The notes beneath the pieces were generated by a model. It was not told where the DNA came from. It saw nothing but the letters and a program-made list of their open reading frames with translations, and did not search any database. A DNA stretch of 64,000 nt from Bacteroidales bacterium (GTDB lineage: Bacteria > Bacteroidota > Bacteroidia > Bacteroidales > UBA3824). The stretch is taken from positions 29,331-93,330 of the forward strand of contig JAFPYR010000099.1 of NCBI GenBank assembly GCA_017412115.1, given 5' to 3'. Of this stretch, positions 57,860 through 64,000 are shown piece by piece. A program made the translations under genes and the position numbers. The first letter of the stretch is position 1, and each line of letters starts with the position of its first letter.

Positions 57860-58771
57860 ATGAACGAATTAGTTTTTGTTAATAATATTCCGCTTTTGGA
57901 GTTGGGCGTTGTCTTGGGCGAGGGTAGTTACAAGTCTTTACTGCAATGGTCTGCGCTTAAATCAGTAAAAACAAATAGTTGGGCGGAATATGATTATATT
58001 GAGCCGGATTTATCTAATCCGACACTGAATAATCGCACCGTTACTCTTAACTTTCATGCACAAGGAATTGAGGGTTATGAAACATTTTTAAACTATCTTA
58101 AAAAACACTCAGAAAACACCTTTTGTTTTCCCGAATTAGGCGTTGAAATGCAATTAAGGATTAATTCCTCGGTTTTACAATCAGTAACGCAGAAATGGCA
58201 GAGTTTTAGTCTACAATTTACGGACGATGAACCTTTCAGTATTGAGAATCCGCAATGCTCAGATGTTCCGCAATACGGCGGCGGCAATCTGCAAGTAGAT
58301 AACAAGGATTTAGCCGATTTTGGCGTTTACATTCTGAAAGATACTTTAAAATCAATCCGGCAATGCGGAAAGGTAAAAGAAAGGCTATTAATAAACGAAA
58401 ACAGCCGTTTTGGTGCGGTTTATGATTCAAACGGTTCTGTTATAACAGACAGCAACGATTTTACCGTTAATTGCCTTCTTCGAGGGGAAAACTTAGATGA
58501 ATGCGTACAGCAATATTATGCACTTCTTAATTTCTTAATTCGCAAAGGAGAAAGAACGGTTGTAATTAAAAGTACGTTGGAAGTGTTAGGGTGCTATTAT
58601 AAGAGTAGCACTTGTAATAATGTACATAAAAAATTAGCGTCCGGCTTGGCAGGTATCAATTTTTCTATTACTTTTACGCTCACGGACAGAGGAAAAATCA
58701 CCGTTTTAAGTGAAGATAATACAAGAGTGACACTCACGGACTTAGACGGTAATTTTCTGATTATGAGATAA
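57860..58771 (+). CDS. Dit-like tail protein with internal duplication
   Basis: 303 residues. The N-terminal half (LGVVLGEGSYKSLLQW...TVTLNFHAQGIEGYETFLNY) and C-terminal half (FGVYILKDTLKSIRQ...FTVNCLLRGENLDECVQQYY ALLNFL) follow the same order: opening loop, strand, then a Y-x-x-L-x-x-L helix. Each half ends in a strand SFSLQFTDDEPF or INFSITFTLTD. This resembles duplicated distal-tail domains that form the ring joining tube and tip, although Dit genes usually precede Tal. Confidence 0.6.
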   Translation: MNELVFVNNIPLLELGVVLGEGSYKSLLQWSALKSVKTNSWAEYDYIEPDLSNPTLNNRTVTLNFHAQGIEGYETFLNYLKKHSENTFCFPELGVEMQLRINSSVLQSVTQKWQSFSLQFTDDEPFSIENPQCSDVPQYGGGNLQVDNKDLADFGVYILKDTLKSIRQCGKVKERLLINENSRFGAVYDSNGSVITDSNDFTVNCLLRGENLDECVQQYYALLNFLIRKGERTVVIKSTLEVLGCYYKSSTCNNVHKKLASGLAGINFSITFTLTDRGKITVLSEDNTRVTLTDLDGNFLIMR

Positions 58772-58795
58772 CAAAATCTTTTTTAAGAAAACAAA

Positions 58796-60184
58796 ATGGC
58801 AGGGGAAATTCAGGTAAAAAATATTAATCAGTTCGTTGCGGAATGTTCGGAGATTGGCGACTTGCACGGTTCGTACCTCTATGGTATTGACACGCAAGGT
58901 AACTCTATCAAGGTTAATATCGAAGAAATCGCAGACCTTGACCGTCCCGAAATTCCCGAAATGGATTGGTACGATATAGACAGTGGTGAGGGCAGCGGAG
59001 TAATATACGGAGGCGGTTCAAGTTCTGGTGGTGCAAGCAGTGAAGAAGTAGAAAAAATCAAAGAACGGCTTATTCAGTTAGGTGTTGATTTAGAAGAAGT
59101 AAGGGCACTTGTAGCAGCGAAAGCAGACAAGGAACACACGCACGTTAAAGATGATATTACTGACCTTGCTGATGAGATTTCAAACCTTCACGAAATAGAT
59201 ACGCAATTAAGCAACCGCATAACATCTGCGGCAACTAACATTGAAAATCTGACCGGCAAGGTTAGTAATGTGCAAAATGACATTTCACACCTTGTCGAAA
59301 ATATAGAATCTATTGAAAATCAATTAGACGGAAAAGCAGACAAGGTACACACGCACGCAATATCAGATATTGACGGTTTAACGAAAGAACTGCAAACAGT
59401 TGCACAGAATACAACACGTATTCAAACACTTGAAACTGCTGATACGGAAATAAAACGAAGCATTGAACAGGTAAAGAGCGATATTGAAAAAATCGAAAAT
59501 ACAGCAGGCTTAAAACAAGTCGCAGACATTGATAACTACAAAGGTAAGGCAGGTGAAATTGTTCAATATATCGGTCTGACAAACGAAAAATATACAAACG
59601 GATATATCTATCAGTGTGAACTAACAGACATAGCAATACCACTCTCGACTGAGTATATACAAGTTTTGAAAGATGATTTTAAGAATATTCCGCAAGGAGA
59701 TTACATTAAAATCGGGCAAACAGATGAGGATATAACTGTCGAAATAGAGGAATATTCTAACGTTTCAGGAGATGGCAATATTTATCATAGTAGTCCTTAT
59801 TCTTTGCTTGAAATCGGTGATTGTATATGGGATAATAACGGAAATCTTTATGAGGTTACTGAAAAATCCGAGACGGGGCGATTGGTGCTCTCAAACGGTG
59901 CAATATTATTCAAGAATACAAGCACAGCGGTATCGTCTAAGGCAGATGTTTTTTTTAACTATCAGACCGGCACGAAGATATACAGAGTGCAGACTATTCC
60001 GATTTATATCGGCATTCTACGAGGCACAAACTTGTATATCGAAGGGTGTGGTTATAAATTCGCTGATAGTTGTGCAGAAAGACACGTTGATAGTCAAGGA
60101 ATGACGGTTGAAACGTACGAGTGGTTACTTAAATGTGTTCAGCCGGATTTCAGGGAATGGTTTAAATGGAATATAATAGAATAA
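58796..60184 (+). CDS. Tail fibre-like protein with coiled coil and HTH-x-x-D repeats
   Basis: 462 residues. N-terminal attachment part, Gly/Ser linker (YGGGSSSGGASSEE), then trimeric coiled coils containing two AAKADKEHTHVKDDITDL-type repeats (second: GKADKVHTHAISDIDGL), a metal- or chloride-binding motif of trimeric fibres. The C-terminal 180 residues form a globular beta domain. Probable host-binding or baseplate fibre. Confidence 0.75.
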   Translation: MAGEIQVKNINQFVAECSEIGDLHGSYLYGIDTQGNSIKVNIEEIADLDRPEIPEMDWYDIDSGEGSGVIYGGGSSSGGASSEEVEKIKERLIQLGVDLEEVRALVAAKADKEHTHVKDDITDLADEISNLHEIDTQLSNRITSAATNIENLTGKVSNVQNDISHLVENIESIENQLDGKADKVHTHAISDIDGLTKELQTVAQNTTRIQTLETADTEIKRSIEQVKSDIEKIENTAGLKQVADIDNYKGKAGEIVQYIGLTNEKYTNGYIYQCELTDIAIPLSTEYIQVLKDDFKNIPQGDYIKIGQTDEDITVEIEEYSNVSGDGNIYHSSPYSLLEIGDCIWDNNGNLYEVTEKSETGRLVLSNGAILFKNTSTAVSSKADVFFNYQTGTKIYRVQTIPIYIGILRGTNLYIEGCGYKFADSCAERHVDSQGMTVETYEWLLKCVQPDFREWFKWNIIE

Positions 60185-60214
60185 AATGTTTAATTTAAAA
60201 AAGGGGAATAAAAT

Positions 60215-61450
60215 ATGGCAATTCCAAAGTTTGTTTATGCAGAAACCAAAAGTGGTTTTAACGCAGTAAAAGAAAATCACTTCAATAATGTCGTGTTTAT
60301 AGCAGATTCAAAAGAAATCTATACGCATGGTATTTTTTACGGAATAAGTCCTACAGACTTAACAAGTTTACAATCGCTAATCACAGCAGCGCAGACAGCG
60401 GCAGATAACGCACAGACGGCAGCAAACGGCAAAGTTAGTAACGTTACAGGTGGCTCGGCAATCGAAATCACGACAACTGGGACGGCGGCAAACGGCAATA
60501 TCAGCAAGGCAGTAGCGATTAAAATTGATACGACAACGGCAGGCAATGTCACGCTAAGTCAAGGCACAAACGGTCTTAAAGGTGCGGTTGATTTGTCAGA
60601 CGTGGAAAATCTTGTCGAGGGGGTGGCTACAAACGAAAAAATCATTTCTTTGTCATCAAAAAAACTCGCAAGTACGCTTAAAATCGACTATGACAGCGTA
60701 AACAAAAAAATTCAGTTGAAAGGTATCGGCGACGCTGTAATTTCTGAACTTTCAGCGACACCTTTTGTGAAAGACGGTATGCTTGAAAGCGTTGAAATAA
60801 AGACAACGGCAGAAAGCGGTGTAACGGTTCATACACCTTACTTGAAATTCACGTTCAACACTGATAGCGGTCAGAGTGTACAGCGTATCAGTATGGAAGA
60901 TTTGGTGGACGTTTACGACGGTGCAAACCTTAATCTTTCTGCAAGTTACGCAGCAGCAACAACTTACGCAGCACCGACGTCAGGCGACAGCATGGACACC
61001 GCAATCGGAAAACTCGCAAAGGGTATCGCAAACGCTCTTGTGGCAGGTGTAACGAGTATTGGCGGCAAAGTTGGTGCTATCACGTTGTATTCTGGCGGCA
61101 CGGCTAACGGAACTGTTAATTTTAGTATCTCTGAACAAGGTCAGATTTCCGCAACGGTTGTTGGTTTAGGCTCGGCAGCGTATACGGAAAGTACGGACTA
61201 TGCAACAAGTACGCAAGGCGGATATGCAGACAGCGCATTACAGTCTATTTCAAAAGGAACTGACGGCACGTATGTAACGACAACGGTTGGCAGCAAGACG
61301 GGCAATACGGGTGCTAAAAGTCAGACCGTCGGAGTTTCTGTTAAAACTCAAGCAGTCAATACTTCGGGTGCTTCTGCAAAAGGATTAGCGGAAGCAAGCG
61401 ACGTTAAAGCATACGTGGACGGATTGCTTACATGGGTAGAGATTTCATAG
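60215..61450 (+). CDS. Tail fibre / receptor-binding-like protein 1
   Basis: 411 residues behind AAAAAAGGGGAATAAA. The anchor motif EIYTHGIFYGIS (about 32-43) is followed by a repetitive Ala/Thr/Gly-rich beta shaft (AAQTAADNAQTAANGKVSNV, and AKSQTVGVSVKTQAVNTSG). The last 20 residues end with KAYVDGLLTWVEIS, common at fibre tips of these phages. Confidence 0.75.
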   Translation: MAIPKFVYAETKSGFNAVKENHFNNVVFIADSKEIYTHGIFYGISPTDLTSLQSLITAAQTAADNAQTAANGKVSNVTGGSAIEITTTGTAANGNISKAVAIKIDTTTAGNVTLSQGTNGLKGAVDLSDVENLVEGVATNEKIISLSSKKLASTLKIDYDSVNKKIQLKGIGDAVISELSATPFVKDGMLESVEIKTTAESGVTVHTPYLKFTFNTDSGQSVQRISMEDLVDVYDGANLNLSASYAAATTYAAPTSGDSMDTAIGKLAKGIANALVAGVTSIGGKVGAITLYSGGTANGTVNFSISEQGQISATVVGLGSAAYTESTDYATSTQGGYADSALQSISKGTDGTYVTTTVGSKTGNTGAKSQTVGVSVKTQAVNTSGASAKGLAEASDVKAYVDGLLTWVEIS

Positions 61451-61475
61451 GTTTGTTATAATTTTAGTTATATTT

Positions 61476-61506
61476 CCGCCTTAGTTCTCGGATTAAGGCG
61501 GTTTTT
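61476..61506 (+). terminator. Hairpin terminator between fibre genes
   Basis: CCGCCTTA (61476-61483) pairs with TAAGGCGG (61494-61501), followed by T5. Confidence 0.7.
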
Positions 61507-61519
61507 AAAAGAAATTACT

Positions 61520-62299
61520 ATGTTAAGAATAAAACATTTATCGTCTGCGGCATTGTTAGCACAAACAAAATTCTCCGCAGACCCTTCGAATACTACATAT
61601 TATCAAGGTCTTGATACTGTGCAACAAGCAGGAACGCCTGATGTGTTGTACGATGATTTGGTTTTTTGCAAAGGAAATGATTTGATTTATACTCACGGAC
61701 ATTTCTACGGTTCAGCAGCAGGAACAATCAATGATGATTTGATTGTTAGTGGTGATGCTACTATAAATGGAAGTTTAACAATAGGTAATTCAACTATTAC
61801 GGGTGTAGATGACTCACTAAATTCCATTAGTAATAATCCTGTAAAAAACAGTACAATATATAACACTATAAATAATATTAAGGCAATTAGTAGTGGTGTC
61901 GTCCATGCCTCCGGATTAATGGTTGAAAATCCGAAAGACACTAATGATAATATTTTTATTAATTTAGGACAACGTAATTATGCAGAAACACCATATGAAT
62001 ATACTGAAACCAAAAAGCTTTTTAAATGGATAACTGACTATGCTTATACATGTAGAGATGGAATAAATAGTAACCATGGTGCTACTGTCGTGGGAATTAT
62101 GACGTTAAGTAATAGATATTATATCCAAGGTGGAATATATCCGGGAACTACGGTAATGTATTGCCGTTTCAAGGCATTTAACTGTGTAATGGATAATACT
62201 ACTAATTCAATAGAATTTGAGTTCGGTTATAGAAATAACGCATTTTATTGTATACAGATTAATTTTTCTTCAAACGCAATAACACGAATAATGTTGTAA
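61520..62299 (+). CDS. Tail fibre / receptor-binding-like protein 2
   Basis: 259 residues. Same anchor motif LIYTHGHFYGSA as the preceding fibre, then a short beta-helix (DLIVSGDATINGSLTIGNST) and an unrelated A/T-rich C-terminal domain (TVMYCRFKAFNCVMDN, FEFGYRNNAFYCIQINF). Probably a second receptor-binding protein obtained by domain exchange. Confidence 0.7.
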   Translation: MLRIKHLSSAALLAQTKFSADPSNTTYYQGLDTVQQAGTPDVLYDDLVFCKGNDLIYTHGHFYGSAAGTINDDLIVSGDATINGSLTIGNSTITGVDDSLNSISNNPVKNSTIYNTINNIKAISSGVVHASGLMVENPKDTNDNIFINLGQRNYAETPYEYTETKKLFKWITDYAYTCRDGINSNHGATVVGIMTLSNRYYIQGGIYPGTTVMYCRFKAFNCVMDNTTNSIEFEFGYRNNAFYCIQINFSSNAITRIML

Positions 62300-62354
62300 T
62301 ATGGAAAAAAATTATCAATAATAATAAAAATAGATAATAAATGAAATTTGTTTT

Positions 62355-62552
62355 ATGATGTTTAATATGATGTTAGGAAGTAACATCAATGCAGACACAA
62401 TGAACAAAAGCAACTCTGTTTTGGAAAAGGCATTTGAGCAGAACATCTCCGAAACAGAGTTTGAAAATGCCGTCTGCGAATTGTCGAACAACTTGAAAAT
62501 TGACAAAGAAATGATAAGACAAGCTGTAAAAGCAGCAAAGGGAAAATTATGA
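62355..62552 (+). CDS. Small phage protein of unknown function
   Basis: 65 residues (ATG 62355; ATG 62358 and 62367 are alternatives). SVLEKAFEQNISETEFENAV followed by KEMIRQAVKAAKGKL, helical. The ATGA overlap with the next gene implies coupled translation. Confidence 0.55.
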   Translation: MMFNMMLGSNINADTMNKSNSVLEKAFEQNISETEFENAVCELSNNLKIDKEMIRQAVKAAKGKL

Positions 62553-62941
62553 AAGAATATATTGAAAGAATGAAAGTCGAAAAGGCGGAGTTGGAAGCAA
62601 GGACAACCAAACTCCTTGCATTTATGGAATCGGACAAATTCAACGAACTTGACAGCGCAGATAAAAAACTTTTACGTCAGCAGTACGCTGGAATGGAGAC
62701 GTATCTTACAGCCCTTAAAGCAAGGCTTTTAAGAGAGGATATGAAACGTTTTGAACGCGACATTAAAGCGGTCAGCAAAGAGTGCGAGGAACTCAAAGCA
62801 CAAGGCAAATCAGACGAAGAAGTAGCGGAAGTATTCGCTAAGAAAGCGACGGAAGTTCGCAAGGTAGGCTCGGATATGCTTGATGAGATGGTGCAGATTG
62901 CTATGAGTGGAATGCTGTATTCAGAAATGTGCAAGAAGTAA
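62549..62941 (+). CDS. crAss001_48-like phage protein
   Basis: 130 residues. YIERMKVEKAELEARTTKLL and LLRQQYAGMETYLTALKARL match the opening of a small helical protein first named from a crAss-like phage and spread across Bacteroidales phages. Function unknown. Confidence 0.65.
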   Translation: MKEYIERMKVEKAELEARTTKLLAFMESDKFNELDSADKKLLRQQYAGMETYLTALKARLLREDMKRFERDIKAVSKECEELKAQGKSDEEVAEVFAKKATEVRKVGSDMLDEMVQIAMSGMLYSEMCKK

Positions 62942-62996
62942 GTTTTTCGGCTCGCTGTAAAAGGTGAGCTGATTTCTTAAAAAGGGGAAAAATAAA

Positions 62997-63296
62997 ATGG
63001 ATATATTGAATAAGATTCTTGATATTGTTGCTGATGTAACTCAAATTTCGAGTGAGAAGATTATATCACGCTCACGGCAAGAAGAAGTCAGTCTTGCACG
63101 GAAATTATTTGTTAATGTGTGTTTGAAATACGGATTTTCGACGAAGCAGATAGCAACAGCAATTAAACGTAGCAATGAAGGGATAAGGGGAATTTTTGTT
63201 GCGAGTTTAGATGAAAATCGGCAGTTATATAGAAGTTATTACAAGGAAACAATAAAGAAACTGACGGAGTTAGAAATTGTGCATTCTGAAAAGTGA
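62997..63296 (+). CDS. DnaA domain IV-like DNA-binding protein
   Basis: 99 residues. SSEKIISRSRQEEVSLARKL and YGFSTKQIATAIKRSNEGIR match the C-terminal DnaA-box-binding domain (basic loop, then helix-turn-helix) in order and spacing, though the usual GRDHTT is KRSNEG. No AAA+ domain. It could bind DnaA boxes and affect host or phage initiation. Confidence 0.65.
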   Translation: MDILNKILDIVADVTQISSEKIISRSRQEEVSLARKLFVNVCLKYGFSTKQIATAIKRSNEGIRGIFVASLDENRQLYRSYYKETIKKLTELEIVHSEK

Positions 63297-63349
63297 AAGT
63301 AACTTGTTGCTACAATTTTTTAAAATGTAACTTTCTAATTATTAAATCA

Positions 63350-64000
63350 ATGGCAGAAATTTATCAATTACCTGAAACTGGTAGTGGCTCAAATTCGGGC
63401 ATTCCTTTTTCAATTCCGCTCGGCGGAAATAATGGTGGCTTATTCGGCAACGGCAACAACTCTCTCGCAGACCTTTTCGGTTTCGCAATCATTGCAAGCA
63501 TGTTTGGCTGGAATGGTGGCTGGGGCAACGGTTTTGGTGGCGGCATGAACGGTCAGGGTGCTTTCCTTTCTAATCAGCTCAACAACGACAGCGGTCGTGA
63601 ATTGATTATGAACGCAATTAACAGCAATGGAGAGGCAAGCAGAGCAGCAATTCAGAACCTTGCAACTATGCTCGGACAGGACTTTAACACCGTTAATTCA
63701 GCAGTTCAGAACGTCCAGAACAGCCTTGCAACCTTAGCGGCACAGCAGGGTATGAGTACTTTGCAAGTTCAAAACGCAATTCAAGCCGGCAACGCAGCAT
63801 TGATGAGCCAATTCCAACAGTGTTGTTGTCAAAACCAACTCGCAATCGAAAGACAGACCAACACGCTCCAACAGACTGCAAACAACGGATTCAACGGTGT
63901 AACGATGGGCATCGGGGGTCTTTCAAGACAGATTGAGGCAAAGAGCGCAGCAGACCAACTCGCCACTTGCCAACTGAAATATGACATCACCGACGGAGCG
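63350..64000 (+). CDS. Glycine-rich late phage protein (3' end outside window)
   Basis: 217 codons, open to the edge. MAEIYQLPETGSGSNSGIPF, a Gly/Asn-rich stretch with one hydrophobic helix (ADLFGFAIIASMFGWNGG), then a helical coil with NVQNSLATLAAQQGMSTLQ, a CCC cluster (QFQQCCCQNQLAIE) and SRQIEAKSAADQLATCQ. Conserved in Bacteroidales phages; role unknown, possibly a virion or envelope-contact protein. Confidence 0.65.
   Translation, partial: MAEIYQLPETGSGSNSGIPFSIPLGGNNGGLFGNGNNSLADLFGFAIIASMFGWNGGWGNGFGGGMNGQGAFLSNQLNNDSGRELIMNAINSNGEASRAAIQNLATMLGQDFNTVNSAVQNVQNSLATLAAQQGMSTLQVQNAIQAGNAALMSQFQQCCCQNQLAIERQTNTLQQTANNGFNGVTMGIGGLSRQIEAKSAADQLATCQLKYDITDGA

Larger units (their letters stand above)
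11561..64000. mobile_element. Integrated siphovirus prophage (left junction to window edge; incomplete)
   Basis: A continuous run of phage genes: immunity region, early small-gene array, accessory modification-like cassette, terminase, portal, scaffold, lambda-E-type capsid, connectors, tail tube, frameshifted tail chaperones, tape measure, amidase endolysin, tail tip and fibres. The left boundary is the split tRNA-Pro. The right boundary, integrase and attR are not in the window. At least 52.4 kb long. Two lesions (A7 at 55,565, and C5 at 16,060) raise the question whether it is still fully functional. Confidence 0.95.

Noticed and set aside
11561..64000. crAss-like phage identity
   Set aside because: A crAss001_48-like gene and a BACON-like domain occur, but the lambda-E-type capsid, SPP1-type portal, long tape measure and G/GT frameshift define a siphovirus; no virion RNA polymerase is present.
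11513..64000. Mu-like transposable phage
   Set aside because: Integration is in a tRNA gene and no DDE transposase or MuB-like gene is seen.

Overview
The window is from a low-GC member of the Bacteroidota. Host promoters match the TTTG/TAnnTTTG pattern of that phylum, and the host genes have close Bacteroides-type relatives (lipoprotein GH18, large GH2 enzyme, metal-type KdsA, RIC-like di-iron protein). About 11.5 kb of host chromosome is followed by about 52.5 kb of one prophage, which runs off the right edge of the window.

Host part (1-11,510): a transaldolase fused to a CBS domain and kdsA (Kdo synthesis), a GH18 lipoprotein, rplS, a membrane-anchored TPR protein, a uridine phosphorylase, an arginine-decarboxylase-type PLP enzyme coupled to a hemerythrin-like protein, a HAD phosphatase, a secreted GH2 glycosidase and tRNA-Ser(UGA). 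Beside this tRNA lies only the 3' half of a tRNA-Pro(UGG). Its 5' half is replaced by prophage DNA, so this is an attachment-site junction in the anticodon region.

Prophage part: 11.58-12.54 kb is a leftward immunity region (two overlapping HTH genes). It faces rightward early genes across a control region with two 17-bp dyads. 12.65-24.5 kb is a dense rightward array of more than 30 very small genes (Cys-rich mini-proteins, YopX, ASCH, membrane peptides, several paralogous families). At 24.5-30.45 kb a truncated DNA methyltransferase remnant and a DUF4417 gene precede six translationally overlapping genes: UDP-galactopyranose mutase, GNAT acetyltransferase, ParB-like protein, ATP-grasp ligase, TET-associated-type glycosyltransferase and PLP decarboxylase. 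This is the most interesting system here and looks like a nucleotide-sugar/amino-acid hypermodification pathway, most plausibly acting on phage DNA. 30.5-34.1 kb holds a RarA/MgsA-C-like protein, the terminase subunits and a VRR-NUC nuclease. 34.2-37.6 kb is another accessory block.

The structural genes follow: an inverted portal / small Cys protein / head-morphogenesis block (37.6-41.1 kb, minus strand; the head protein carries an extra HExxH domain), then rightward scaffold, decoration, capsid, connectors, tail tube with a BACON-like domain, the frameshifted tail chaperone pair, a 1,662-residue tape measure, the lysis genes, a tail-tip gene broken by an A7 frameshift, a Dit-like protein, three fibre-like proteins and a few late genes. 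The particle should be a long-tailed siphovirus. No integrase, polymerase, helicase or SSB gene is visible; the integrase is expected beyond 64 kb next to the other junction.

At least four prophage promoters share TTTG(G/T)-N19-TAnnTTTR geometry. A 16-bp motif, TTAATWAADGTTAAAT, lies upstream of three of them and occurs once more at 33.35 kb.
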